NCBI GenBank assembly: GCA_016927475.1 | Contig: JAFGMO010000081.1 | Coordinates: 24,943 to 88,942, forward strand | Length of the DNA stretch: 64,000 bases | Source: Candidatus Aminicenantota bacterium | GTDB taxonomy: Bacteria; Acidobacteriota; Aminicenantia; Aminicenantales; Aminicenantaceae | Direction of reading: 5' to 3' | In this document: positions 24,251 to 33,251 of the stretch, one piece after another | Layout of the letters: every line of letters begins with the position of its first letter | How positions within the stretch are numbered: position 1 is the first letter of the stretch | The notes under the pieces: model-generated | Seen by the model: the letters and a program-made list of their open reading frames with translations, nothing else | What the model was told of the DNA's origin: nothing | The model's database searches: none | Made by a program: the position numbers and the translations under genes

Positions 24251-25014
24251 AACAAATTATCATGGTTTTTATGTGTTTGAGTTTAACATTCTGCGCTTCA
24301 AGCCAGAGAAAAATACAAAAGGCAAGAGAAAAGGATCCGCGATTTCAACACGATATCGGACTGACATATCTGCAACACGGCGATCCTGATGAAGCCATCC
24401 AATACTTCAAAAAAGCTCTTGACCTCAATCCGCGTTTTAATCTGGCACTGAACAGTCTCGGTCTGGCTTATACATTCAAAGGCAGTTTTCAGAATGCCAT
24501 CACCGCTTTTAAAAAATGCCTCGAAATCAACCCGACCTTTACGGAGGCGCATAACAATCTCGGGATCGTCTACCATGAAATGGGTCTTATCGACAAAGCG
24601 GAAGCGGAGTATCAAATTGCTTTAAGTGATGACAACTATAAATCGAAGTATAATCCCTATTACAACCTTGCCCGCATCTATCTTCAACAGGACAAAGCCA
24701 AGCAAGCCCTCTTTTATATCGATAAAGCCATCCAAATCTATGAAAGAATGGTCATGGCCCATTACCTACGGGGTGTAATCCAGGAAAGATTGGGAAATTT
24801 CGATGAAGCCCTTAAAAGCCTGAAAAACGCCCTGGATATCCTCGACCCATCATCCGATGATATCGAGATCAAATTTAAGATAGCGGAAATTTATTTCAAG
24901 ACAGGCAAACACACCGAAGCAAAAAATTTATTTCTGGAAATCAAACCTTTGGCGAAAAATCCACAAATGGTTAAGAAGATCGAAGACTATCTCAGGATGA
25001 TCGGCAATGCATAA
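24241..25014 (+). CDS. TPR-repeat lipoprotein-like protein
   Basis: This 257-residue protein has a short hydrophobic leader ending in LTFCASS. The Cys at residue 18 could be lipidated, although the lipobox is imperfect. At least five tetratricopeptide repeats follow, for example HGDPDEAIQYFKKALDLNP and GSFQNAITAFKKCLEINP. Such proteins are usually scaffolds, often assembly factors of type IV pili or secretins (PilF/PilW type). No pilus gene is nearby, so that is only a possibility. GAGGGGG precedes the ATG, which overlaps gpsA by 10 bp. It is the last gene of the asnS operon, followed by repeat copy D. Confidence 0.75.
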   Translation: MRLKQIIMVFMCLSLTFCASSQRKIQKAREKDPRFQHDIGLTYLQHGDPDEAIQYFKKALDLNPRFNLALNSLGLAYTFKGSFQNAITAFKKCLEINPTFTEAHNNLGIVYHEMGLIDKAEAEYQIALSDDNYKSKYNPYYNLARIYLQQDKAKQALFYIDKAIQIYERMVMAHYLRGVIQERLGNFDEALKSLKNALDILDPSSDDIEIKFKIAEIYFKTGKHTEAKNLFLEIKPLAKNPQMVKKIEDYLRMIGNA

Positions 25015-25024
25015 GCATTGGGAA

Positions 25025-25057
25025 GAATGACGAAGGCTTGCCTCCGTTTTTCACGAA
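25025..25057. repeat. Repeat family 1 copy D (palindromic module)
   Basis: GAATGACGAAGGCTTGCCTC continues to CGTTTTTCACGAA. Aligned with the palindrome at 17028-17055, it differs at only a few positions, and two of the changes (C to A, G to C) lie in opposite arms. It lies between convergent genes (TPR gene and sahH). The T-rich right arm could help terminate plus-strand transcription. Confidence 0.55.
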
Positions 25058-25063
25058 CCTATC

Positions 25064-26320
25064 TTAAGTTCCTTCCTTCCACTCCGCCAAATATTCCTTC
25101 TGTTCCTTGGTAAGACTGTCGATTTTGACACCCATTGATTTCAATTTTAAAATGGCGATCTCCTCGTCAATTTCCAGTGGAACAGGATAAACCTTTCGCT
25201 CCAAATGCTCAGCGTGCTTTTTAAGATGGAGGACGCTCATGGCCTGGTTGGCAAAACTCATATCCATGACCATTGCGGGATGGCCTTCAGCGGCCGCCAG
25301 GTTGATCAATCTTCCTTCTCCCAGAAGGTAAATTTTACGGCCATCACTCAATGTGAATTCCTCGACAAATTCCCTAATAATGCGCTTGCTTTTTGACATT
25401 TTCTGAAGAGCGGGAATGTCTATCTCTACGTTAAAATGGCCGGAATTAGCCACGATTGCTCCATCCTTCATACGCTCAAAATGCTTTCGGCTAATGACAT
25501 TTTTATCGCCGGTTACTGTGACAAAAACATCACCGATCTTAACGGCTTCCATCATCGGCATGACCTGAAATCCATCCATGACAGCTTCCAGAGCGCTCAG
25601 CGGCTCAATTTCAGTAATGATAACTTTGGCACCCGCTCCCCGCGCTCTCATGGCCACTCCCCGTCCGCACCATCCATATCCGGATATGACAAAATTCAAT
25701 CCCGCAATCAGAATATTTGTCGCTCTCAATATGCCGTCTATTGTGCTTTGTCCTGTTCCGTAACGGTTGTCAAAAAAATGTTTGGTTTTAGCATCATTAA
25801 CCGCAATGATCGGGTAATGCAAAACATTATTCTCAGCCATACTGCGAAGCCGGATGACTCCGGTTGTTGTCTCTTCCGTTCCACCAATGATATTTTTCAG
25901 AAGATCTTTGCGTTTTGAATGGACAGCACAAACAAGGTCCGCTCCATCATCCATTGTTATCTGGGGTTTTATATCCAGGGCCTGGTTTATATGCTGATAG
26001 TATTTTTTGTTGTCTTCCCCCTTGATGGCAAAAGCGGAAATTTTGGTGTGTTTAACCAGTGCCGCCGAAATATCGTCCTGGGTGCTTAACGGATTTGATG
26101 CGGTAAGAGTGACCTCGGCCCCTCCTATTTTTAATGCTTCCATAAGATTTCCCGTTTCACTGGTGACATGCAAACAGGCTGCTATACGTACTCCCTTTAG
26201 TGATTTGTTTTTGGCGAATTTTTCTTTGATGGAATTTAGAACCGGCATATGCCTGGCAGCCCATTCCATTCTCAGCTTTCCCCTATCGGCAAGTTTCAAA
26301 TCTTTGACATCATATTCCAT
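25064..26320 (-). CDS. sahH: Adenosylhomocysteinase
   Basis: This 418-residue NAD-dependent hydrolase splits S-adenosylhomocysteine into adenosine and homocysteine, keeping SAM-dependent methylation running. Motifs are [13 protein letters not shown] near residue 51, DDGADLVC near 120, the NAD fold [18 protein letters not shown] near 212, and the C-terminal [15 protein letters not shown] near 344. GAAGGAGTAACA precedes the ATG. It lies 70 bp downstream of metK on the same strand. Together with the split methionine synthase 10 kb away, these genes cover the full methionine cycle. No SAH riboswitch consensus was seen in the gap. Confidence 0.93.
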   Translation of the reverse strand: MEYDVKDLKLADRGKLRMEWAARHMPVLNSIKEKFAKNKSLKGVRIAACLHVTSETGNLMEALKIGGAEVTLTASNPLSTQDDISAALVKHTKISAFAIKGEDNKKYYQHINQALDIKPQITMDDGADLVCAVHSKRKDLLKNIIGGTEETTTGVIRLRSMAENNVLHYPIIAVNDAKTKHFFDNRYGTGQSTIDGILRATNILIAGLNFVISGYGWCGRGVAMRARGAGAKVIITEIEPLSALEAVMDGFQVMPMMEAVKIGDVFVTVTGDKNVISRKHFERMKDGAIVANSGHFNVEIDIPALQKMSKSKRIIREFVEEFTLSDGRKIYLLGEGRLINLAAAEGHPAMVMDMSFANQAMSVLHLKKHAEHLERKVYPVPLEIDEEIAILKLKSMGVKIDSLTKEQKEYLAEWKEGT

Positions 26321-26390
26321 TGTTACTCCTTCAATCGGCTTCTTTTTTTCTGCCCCTCAAGATGAAGGGAAACCGGTCCGGAAAAACGGA

Positions 26391-27557
26391 TCAGATTCCG
26401 ACATCTTTTTTAATTGCCTCAGCCTTATCTGTTTTTTCCCATGTGAACTCAGGTTCAGAACGGCCGAAATGCCCGTATGCAGCCGTTTTTTTATAAATGG
26501 GACGGAGCAGATCCAGAGTTTTTATCATTGTTTTCGGTCTGAGGTTAAAATGAGTCGTGATAATTTCTTTAATTTTATCTTCGGAAACATGTCCTGTTCC
26601 GAATGTATCAACCATGAGAGATACGGGTTCAGGAACGCCTATAGCATAAGCGATCTGAACTTCCAGTTTATCAGCCAACCCTGCAGCAACAAGGTTTTTG
26701 GCCACATACCGGGCCATGTATGAGCCGGAGCGGTCCACCTTGGACGGATCTTTACCTGAAAAACAGCCACCGCCATGACTTCCTACCCCTCCATAAGTAT
26801 CGACGATGATTTTTCTTCCTGTTAATCCGGAATCCGCTAAAGGACCTCCTTGTTCGAACCGGCCCGTTTCATTGATGAAAATTTTTGTCTTCTTGTCCAT
26901 CATTGCCGAAGCAATAACTTTTTTAATGACTTCCTCTTCGATACCATTGCGCAGGTCATTCATTGAAACATCCCTGTTGTGCTGGGCAGCGATAACCACA
27001 GCGTCGACACGAACCGGTTTGTTGCCGTCGTAATCAACGGTTACCTGTGACTTTCCGTCAGGTCTGAGAAAAGGGAGTATTTTTTCCTTTCTCACCTGGG
27101 TCAAGCGCCTGACAAGTTTATGCGCCATCATGATGGGAAAAGGCATCAACTCATCAGTTTCGTTACAGGCATAGCCAAACATAAGGCCCTGATCACCGGC
27201 TCCTTGTTCATGGTCTTCTTTTTCATCAACACCCATGGCAATATCCTGTGACTGTTCATGTATTGATGAAATGACACAGCAGGTTTCGTAATCGAAACCA
27301 AACTTTGCCCTGGTATACCCGATTTTCCGAACTGTATCCCGTACGACTCGTTGAAACTCGCAATATCCCTTGCTTGTGATTTCTCCCGCGATTAATACAA
27401 GACCAGTCGTCACTAAAGTTTCGCATGCGACACGGCTGTGGGGATCTTGAGCGATCAAATCGTCGAGGATAGCATCTGATATTTGATCACAGATTTTATC
27501 TGGATGACCTTCCGTGACAGATTCCGATGTGAAAAAATGACGTCCATCCTTACTCAT
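26391..27557 (-). CDS. metK: S-adenosylmethionine synthetase
   Basis: This 388-residue cytosolic enzyme makes SAM from methionine and ATP. Conserved blocks are [21 protein letters not shown] at the start, the [10 protein letters not shown] motif near residue 119, and the phosphate-binding loop [16 protein letters not shown] near 264. The start at 27557 is chosen because it begins the conserved N-terminus and follows AAGGAGG; the upstream in-frame extension has no homologous character. It is probably the first gene of metK-sahH. Upstream sequence has a weak TTGAAA-17-TACTTT promoter but no SAM riboswitch consensus that I can see. Confidence 0.94.
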   Translation of the reverse strand: MSKDGRHFFTSESVTEGHPDKICDQISDAILDDLIAQDPHSRVACETLVTTGLVLIAGEITSKGYCEFQRVVRDTVRKIGYTRAKFGFDYETCCVISSIHEQSQDIAMGVDEKEDHEQGAGDQGLMFGYACNETDELMPFPIMMAHKLVRRLTQVRKEKILPFLRPDGKSQVTVDYDGNKPVRVDAVVIAAQHNRDVSMNDLRNGIEEEVIKKVIASAMMDKKTKIFINETGRFEQGGPLADSGLTGRKIIVDTYGGVGSHGGGCFSGKDPSKVDRSGSYMARYVAKNLVAAGLADKLEVQIAYAIGVPEPVSLMVDTFGTGHVSEDKIKEIITTHFNLRPKTMIKTLDLLRPIYKKTAAYGHFGRSEPEFTWEKTDKAEAIKKDVGI

Positions 27558-27708
27558 TATCAACCTCCTTGGATTTGGGATGAAGATGTCGAAAATAAAG
27601 TATTCAACAAAGTAACATAATCGTTTCTCATTTTCAACGAAAATAAACCATGAAGTTCGGGGGATCTCATCAATAAACCTTTTTGTCAGGGACATCATTT
27701 TGGCTTAC

Positions 27709-27737
27709 TTGTTTTAATCCGCCTGTTTGTGTTATTT
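27709..27737 (+). promoter_or_regulatory. Possible promoter of the M16 gene pair
   Basis: TTGTTT (27709-27714), 17-bp spacer and TTATTT (27732-27737). The ATG at 27749 is 11 bases past the -10 and no ribosome site intervenes, so this too would give a very short leader. The hexamers are only partial matches. Confidence 0.35.
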
Positions 27738-27748
27738 TTAAAAATCAC

Positions 27749-29095
27749 ATGAAAACATTCCTGGGCAGATCTCTATTTTCCAGATTGATTCTATTTTTCT
27801 CCTTGACCATGCCGGTTTTAACCTTGTTTTCCCAGGAATCCGGCACCCTTCCTTTCCCTATCCACCACTATACTCTGCAGAACGGCCTGGAAGTGATTCT
27901 TTCGGAAGACCATTCACTGCCCATTGTTTCGGTGGTCGTCGGGTATAAAGTCGGATCCGTTTATGAAGCACCGGGAAAAGCCGGCCTTTCTTATCTGCTG
28001 GAAAATCTTATGTTTCAAGGCTCAAAAAACGTCGGCCGCATGCAGCACTTCAGCTTTATCAATCGAACAGGAGGACGTCTCAGCGGATATACAACCGAGG
28101 ATAAAACCATTTTTTATCAAACCATTCCTTCCAACCGTTTAGAGTTGGCTTTTTGGCTTGAATCGGATCGAATGTTATCTCTGGATATTAAAGAGTATAA
28201 AGTAGAGCAGGCTAAACAAACACTGATTGAAGAAATTTCTCAAAGAAAACAAAGGGATCCTTATCTTGAAAGTTCTCTGGCGTTCGACGAACTTATCTAT
28301 CAAAAATTTCCCCAAAGCCATCCTGTTTTCGGTTATGAAACGGATTTAAAGAAGATTTCCGTCGATGATGTTAGAAATTTCTACACGACATATTACGTTC
28401 CAAATAACGCCGTTTTATGCATAACAGGATTTTTTGAGAGGAATAAAACCATTGAACTTGTCCAAAAATATTTCGGCTCGATACCGCCCGGAAAGAGTGC
28501 AGCCCCTTCGCTCGAACCCGATATGCCTCCGCTGGAGCCTTCCTCAAACATGCTTGAAAAATCATTTGTTCCCTCTCCCGGTTTTCATCTAGGATATAGG
28601 ATACCCCCTCCACATTCTCCTGAATTTTACCCAATAAAAATTATTGAATATCTTCTCGTCAAAGGAAAAAGCTCTCGCATCTTCGATTGCCTTCAAAAAA
28701 AAGAAAGAATTGCCGTTCAGTGGACGGGATACATCGACATCCGTGATGGCCTTGCCTCCTTAAAATTTTTTGTGCTCAACAGTAACGATATTCTTGCCGA
28801 AAAAAGTCTGAAAGCGATCAGCTCGTCGTTAACTGATTTAAAAAGCGATATTTTCCTCGTGGAAGAAGAAATCAACAAGGCAAAAAATATGTTTCGCAGC
28901 GATTATCTCAACCAATTTTCATCCTCTCTCAACAAGGCCCTTTTTCTTTCTGAAAGCTTTTTGTACCGAAGAAGCCTGGACCATCTTCCCGGCGAATTGG
29001 ATAAATTCACAAATGTTACCCCATATGAGATACTTCGAATGTTAAACCGGTATCTTATGGATAAAGGTATTGTTCTACGCATTCAACAAAGGTGA
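27749..29095 (+). CDS. M16-family peptidase homologue with degenerate zinc site
   Basis: This 448-residue exported protein has a hydrophobic signal segment at about 8-27 and M16 peptidase N and C domains. The expected HxxEH zinc motif is replaced by YLLEN in LSYLLENLMFQGS; each His codon differs by one base (TAT and AAT in place of CAT). The distal glutamate region TLIEEISQRKQRDPY is retained. By family knowledge the protein should not bind zinc normally, so it is either a non-catalytic partner or a decaying enzyme. It overlaps the next M16 gene by 4 bp. In M16B heterodimers one subunit normally keeps HxxEH; here neither does. The ATG at 27749 begins the signal peptide but has no Shine-Dalgarno site. 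Confidence 0.8.
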   Translation: MKTFLGRSLFSRLILFFSLTMPVLTLFSQESGTLPFPIHHYTLQNGLEVILSEDHSLPIVSVVVGYKVGSVYEAPGKAGLSYLLENLMFQGSKNVGRMQHFSFINRTGGRLSGYTTEDKTIFYQTIPSNRLELAFWLESDRMLSLDIKEYKVEQAKQTLIEEISQRKQRDPYLESSLAFDELIYQKFPQSHPVFGYETDLKKISVDDVRNFYTTYYVPNNAVLCITGFFERNKTIELVQKYFGSIPPGKSAAPSLEPDMPPLEPSSNMLEKSFVPSPGFHLGYRIPPPHSPEFYPIKIIEYLLVKGKSSRIFDCLQKKERIAVQWTGYIDIRDGLASLKFFVLNSNDILAEKSLKAISSSLTDLKSDIFLVEEEINKAKNMFRSDYLNQFSSSLNKALFLSESFLYRRSLDHLPGELDKFTNVTPYEILRMLNRYLMDKGIVLRIQQR

Positions 29096-30570
29096 TCATG
29101 AATTTTTTCTTTCACGAGACAAAAATCAGCCAAATCTTTTCTGTAGGCTGTTTTTTATTGATTCTGATTATTTCAGCCGAAGCTCAAGAAAGATTCCGGA
29201 GATCACCTCCTTATCCCGAGCCTCTAGATAGACTGGAATTACCTTCTCCGGATTCGGTTCAATTGAGCAACGGACTTGTGCTTTCTGTTATTTCCAAAAA
29301 TTCACTTCCCATAGTCAGTATCAAACTGGTTATTCTGGCGGGGGAAAGTCTCTCTCCGGACAATCTTCCCGGCACGGCCGGCATCACGGCCGCCATGATG
29401 ACTAGGGGAAACTCGGATTATTCATCCACCAAGCTGGCCGAGGTCATCGAATCATTCGGAGGCCGCTTATCTGTTTCTACTAATCTGGACTATTCCATGG
29501 TCTCTTTTTCCTTTCTTGAAGAATATATAGACCAAGCCCTTTCGGTTTTAAGCAGCATTATCCTCAAACCATCTTTTTCAAGGAGGGAAGTCGAAAATAT
29601 TAAACGAACAATATTTTATGACCTGGTCGATAAATTTAACAACCCTACTTATATCGCTAAACATCTCCTTTACAAAATTCTTTTTCAAAACCACCCCTAT
29701 CAAAAAGGAGCGATTAGCGAAGTGACCGCCACCGGCATTACACAGCGGGATATTTCACAATTTTATAACACCTACTACAGACCCAACAATGCGGTATTGG
29801 TCCTAACGGGAAATTTCAATCTTTCTGTCGCATCACGCAAAGTCAGTCATTTTTTTAATACGTGGCAAAGGAAAAATGTGGAAAAATCCTTCATTCCGAT
29901 GCCCGAGCCCCAGAAACGTGTTAAGATCTGTTTCGTCGACAAGCCCAACGCACAGGATGCGACCATCATGATGGGAAACATCATTATGCCCATCACCAGT
30001 CCGGACTTTTTCCCCATTACAGTCATGAATCAAGTTTTGGGTGGAACACCTACATCACGTCTTTTCCTCAATTTAAGGGAATCCAAGCGTTATGCCTATG
30101 AAGCCTTCAGTGAACTGGAATTCTACCAGAGATGTGGTGTATTACTCATTCGGGTTCGTGTGCTTCCGGAAAAGGTGCATCAATCCATAGAAGAATGTTT
30201 GAAAGAGCTGAGCGATATAAGCCGTGAGAAACCCAAAAGCTACGATATCGAGCAGGCAAAATCTTACCTGATCGGAAATTTTCCTCTATATTTCGAAACA
30301 TACGACGATCTCAGCTTCAGAGCTTCCGAACGTTTGACTTATGGACTCGGAAGAGAACATTGGAATAAGTATTACGATACAATCATGGGAGTGAACTCAG
30401 AGGAAGTTTTTGAAACAGCCAAAAGATATTCCCTGTATACACCAGCTGTTATTATCATCGGTGATAAAACCCTTATCATCGATGATCTTTCCAACGCTTT
30501 TAATGAAGTGGAAGTTTACAATACAAAGGGAGAGCTTCAATATGTGGTAAAAAAGGGGGAAATAACATAA
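29092..30570 (+). CDS. M16-family peptidase homologue, non-catalytic beta-type subunit
   Basis: This 492-residue periplasmic M16 protein has a signal peptide (about 14-33) and lacks HxxEH (TAGITAAMMTRGN at the equivalent place). It retains the R...Y arrangement (SRLFLNLRESKRYAYEA) seen in the beta-type subunits of M16B heterodimers, where these residues help position substrate. It is translation-coupled to the preceding homologue, so a heterodimer is likely. Because the partner has also lost its zinc ligands, the pair may act as a binding or chaperone module and not as a protease. The reading frame is intact and the length is normal. Confidence 0.8.
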   Translation: MIMNFFFHETKISQIFSVGCFLLILIISAEAQERFRRSPPYPEPLDRLELPSPDSVQLSNGLVLSVISKNSLPIVSIKLVILAGESLSPDNLPGTAGITAAMMTRGNSDYSSTKLAEVIESFGGRLSVSTNLDYSMVSFSFLEEYIDQALSVLSSIILKPSFSRREVENIKRTIFYDLVDKFNNPTYIAKHLLYKILFQNHPYQKGAISEVTATGITQRDISQFYNTYYRPNNAVLVLTGNFNLSVASRKVSHFFNTWQRKNVEKSFIPMPEPQKRVKICFVDKPNAQDATIMMGNIIMPITSPDFFPITVMNQVLGGTPTSRLFLNLRESKRYAYEAFSELEFYQRCGVLLIRVRVLPEKVHQSIEECLKELSDISREKPKSYDIEQAKSYLIGNFPLYFETYDDLSFRASERLTYGLGREHWNKYYDTIMGVNSEEVFETAKRYSLYTPAVIIIGDKTLIIDDLSNAFNEVEVYNTKGELQYVVKKGEIT

Positions 30571-30647
30571 AATTCGGACCGGAACGAAAAGGGGTATCAA
30601 GGCACTTCCGATAAACTTTTTTTCACAAACCCGAAACAGGAGAAAAA

Positions 30648-31172
30648 ATGAGAGAAATATTGATAGACGGCAAAAAATTGAAAATATTGGAAGGAGATAT
30701 AGTCCGGATGAAGGTCGATGCAATCGTCAACGCCGCCAATAAATCTCTTGTGCTGGGAGGAGGAGTCGCAGGCGCCATCCGTCGAGCGGGAGGACCCAGC
30801 ATCCAAGAAGAATGTGACCGGATCGGTCCCATAAACACTGGTGAAGCGGCTTTAACCGGAGGCGGAAACCTTGAAGCCCGATTCGTTATCCATGCTGCCG
30901 GACCTGTCTATGGAGAAGGAAATGAAGATGCGAAGTTACGGATGGCAACTATCAGCTGTCTCAACATTGCTTTTAGCAAGAAAATGAAAAGTATCGCTTT
31001 CCCCGCCATAAGTACCGGAATATACCGCTTTCCCATCGAAAAATGCAGTGAGATTATGATCACCACGGCCAAAGATTTTTTAGGTAACCATGAATACCCG
31101 AGGGAGATAATTTTTTGCCTCTACGGCCAAGAGGCTTACGCCGTATTTGAACGCACTTTTTTAGAAATTTAG
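30648..31172 (+). CDS. Macrodomain protein (O-acetyl-ADP-ribose deacetylase-like)
   Basis: This 174-residue protein is a single MacroD/YmdB-type macrodomain. Motifs are GDIVRMKVDAIVNAANKSL near residue 18, GGGVAGAIRRAGG near 40 and the C-terminal FPAISTGIYRFP near 120. Relatives hydrolyse O-acetyl-ADP-ribose or remove ADP-ribose from proteins. AGGAG lies 6-7 bases before the ATG. The gene is bracketed by AGGCACTTCC (30600-30609) and GGAAGTGCCT (31194-31203), with GGGGTAT and ATACCCC beside them. An ADP-ribosylglycohydrolase 16 kb away could work in the same chemistry, but nothing links the two directly. Confidence 0.85.
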   Translation: MREILIDGKKLKILEGDIVRMKVDAIVNAANKSLVLGGGVAGAIRRAGGPSIQEECDRIGPINTGEAALTGGGNLEARFVIHAAGPVYGEGNEDAKLRMATISCLNIAFSKKMKSIAFPAISTGIYRFPIEKCSEIMITTAKDFLGNHEYPREIIFCLYGQEAYAVFERTFLEI

Positions 31173-31241
31173 GGGAAACATCGGCATACCCCGGGAAGTG
31201 CCTGTTTTTTGATCAACGGGTCTTTTTGGTGAATGTCCCCA

Positions 31242-32207
31242 TCATTTATACTTAGTGATGAAGTGCACCAGTTCGTACCGGTTTTTCACGCCGAGTTTCT
31301 GGTAAAGATTATAGACATGGTTCTTTACGGTGTGATAGGAAATAAATAGCGCCTCTTCGATTTGTTTATTGCTTTTCCCATCCAATATCATCTTTAAAAT
31401 ATCCTGCTCTCTTCGTGAAATATCAAACTTCGTAAAGATTGAATCCAAAACCTCCCTATCTTCAACGATCGTGAGCATGCTTTCGGCATACTTCCGGAAT
31501 GGGAAATGAATCCAAAGATAGGGAACGAGGCTGAATATAAAAACGCAAGCTAATGCCAAAGGATAACGAACCGCCCTTGGAATGATATCTTCGGCGTTTG
31601 AAATGATAACGACAAAGACAATAAAAAATAATGTCAGTCCGATATAACGCATCAGAAAAAACCAGCCGAATGAAGACTTTAAAGCGCCTTTTTTCCTGTC
31701 CCTTTCTCTTTTTCCTGAAAAAACAATCAAGATTAGGGCCAGAATTTCAAAAACAATAAAATTGTCAAATACCATTTTATAAAACACATTCAACATTCTT
31801 TTTAAGGAGCCCTGGTGAAGGACAGTTTTGATACCAAAGGAGATAATAAAAAACACCAATCCTGCTCCTAGCCATCTTTTTGTCCATTCTGAAAAATCCC
31901 GGTCTTTAAATCCCAAATAAACCCGGAACATGGAATAAACCAAACCGATTTCAAGGAGTGTGACCAAAAGAAAAGTACCTTCATTAAGAAGTGGTATATT
32001 TCTCAAGCTTGAATCTTCAGGAAGATTAAAGGTACCGTAAAGCATAATCAGGCCGGTAAAAATTAGTAAAGCATAAATCACACAATAGTGGACCAGAGGC
32101 TGTAGAAATGGGTAGGTATAATTTTTCCTGATTTGATGGATAAAAAAAGCCACCCAGAGAGCAACAATCAGGTTGATAAGCACACCTAAAAGTCCGATAT
32201 GTTCCAT
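31242..32207 (-). CDS. Seven-TM membrane-bound LuxR-type transcription regulator
   Basis: This 321-residue protein has seven predicted transmembrane segments spread over residues 5-238 and a C-terminal LuxR/GerE helix-turn-helix (about 255-321), recognised by SRREQDILKMILDGKSN and ISYHTVKNHVYNLYQKLGV. No receiver or kinase domain is present, so a membrane signal would pass directly to DNA binding, a one-component architecture. The ATG at 32207 is preferred over an in-frame TTG at 32213; neither has a ribosome site, and an AATATA block just upstream hints at a short leader. It diverges from the membrane-protein / winged-helix pair, a likely target. Confidence 0.78.
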   Translation of the reverse strand: MEHIGLLGVLINLIVALWVAFFIHQIRKNYTYPFLQPLVHYCVIYALLIFTGLIMLYGTFNLPEDSSLRNIPLLNEGTFLLVTLLEIGLVYSMFRVYLGFKDRDFSEWTKRWLGAGLVFFIISFGIKTVLHQGSLKRMLNVFYKMVFDNFIVFEILALILIVFSGKRERDRKKGALKSSFGWFFLMRYIGLTLFFIVFVVIISNAEDIIPRAVRYPLALACVFIFSLVPYLWIHFPFRKYAESMLTIVEDREVLDSIFTKFDISRREQDILKMILDGKSNKQIEEALFISYHTVKNHVYNLYQKLGVKNRYELVHFITKYK

Positions 32208-32383
32208 TGTCAATATATACGTATGATTGTTTTCACAAGTTCAACATCTATTTTTTTTGAATAATAAAGGCCCCCTTTATTATTCATTACACTACCAGAT
32301 AATTCCAATATTATATGTCATAAAATATTATTTTAAGGCAATATTGACAATAAACCATTTTCAAGAAAAAATATCAAAAAAAC

Positions 32384-32412
32384 TTGACATCTTAGTTAAT
32401 ATTATATATAGT
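32384..32412 (+). promoter_or_regulatory. Strong promoter of the 264-residue membrane protein
   Basis: TTGACA (32384-32389), 17-bp spacer, TATAGT (32407-32412), in a very AT-rich divergent region shared with the LuxR-type gene. It gives a leader of about 38 bases ending in TTAGGAG before the ATG at 32457. Confidence 0.65.
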
Positions 32413-32456
32413 TTATTTGAATTGAAGTTTATATTTATTTAACTTAGGAGCTTGTC

Positions 32457-33251
32457 ATGCCAAACAACATACCAATGAAGCCCGTTCAAATCGGGATGAC
32501 CATCTTTACAATTCTACTTATCGGACCGATGATCTTCGGCCGCATTTTTTTCGGTCCGGCCGGATTTTACTGGGCCTTCGGTTTCGCACAAATCATTATG
32601 GCCGTTATTCACTTCGTGGTTTTTTTAAGGACACGCTTCTGGATTTATCTCATTCCCACCGGCATGTACACCCTTTGGTGCCTTACGTTGTTTCCTCCTT
32701 TCGCCAATCATCCTTGGCACCATGGGTTTGCCGTAGCCTCCGCCGTTTTCCTCGCCGCATTCATAATCGTTTTAATATCCAAACGAATCAACTGGCACTA
32801 TAAAGAAATTCTTCAGCTTGCCGCCGTATCGGTTACCGGCACCACCGACGGTTTTACCTCACGGCCCTATCCTACCGGCCCCGCCGAATTCAACAGAAAA
32901 GACGCTTTAGGATTGGCCCGATATCTTAAAAAATACGTCATTACTTATCCTTTTATCGAACCTGACAGGGTGGTATTGGTCATTCCTGAATACATGTGGA
33001 CTTATTTGCTGTTTTTCAAAAGGAATTATGAAAAGGCCACTTATGTGACGCTCTCCAATTCCGGACAGGTCACTGTCCGGATCGCTGAAAATGACTATCG
33101 TAAATACAAAGAGGAACTAACTTTTGACCAGTTATGCGCTTCTCTAGGCGATCTTTTCAAACATTTCCTCCTTTGGTACAGGTTGGGAACCCCCGAAAAT
33201 ATCGTTTCGCTTTTGAATTCCCCCGAACAAGGACATAATAATGAAAAGTAA
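32457..33251 (+). CDS. Four-TM membrane protein of unknown function
   Basis: This 264-residue protein has four hydrophobic helices at about 12-32, 37-56, 62-82 and 88-107. A soluble C-terminal half with mixed charged segments follows (for example PDRVVLVIPEYMWTYLLFF and SNSGQVTVRIAEND). I do not recognise a family. TTAGGAG precedes the ATG at good spacing and a near-consensus promoter lies upstream. It overlaps the next gene, a winged-helix protein, by 11 bp, and diverges from a 7-TM LuxR-type regulator. The three together look like a signalling or stress module with a membrane sensor, but the function is inference only. Confidence 0.7.
   Translation: MPNNIPMKPVQIGMTIFTILLIGPMIFGRIFFGPAGFYWAFGFAQIIMAVIHFVVFLRTRFWIYLIPTGMYTLWCLTLFPPFANHPWHHGFAVASAVFLAAFIIVLISKRINWHYKEILQLAAVSVTGTTDGFTSRPYPTGPAEFNRKDALGLARYLKKYVITYPFIEPDRVVLVIPEYMWTYLLFFKRNYEKATYVTLSNSGQVTVRIAENDYRKYKEELTFDQLCASLGDLFKHFLLWYRLGTPENIVSLLNSPEQGHNNEK

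Noticed and set aside
26321..27748. SAM or SAH riboswitch near metK/sahH
   Set aside because: Neither gap shows the SAM-I, SAM-II or SAH consensus; only ordinary ribosome sites and a weak promoter.
32208..32236. Leaderless promoter for the LuxR-type gene
   Set aside because: The AATATA/TATATT box is only four bases from the ATG and no -35 is found at proper spacing.
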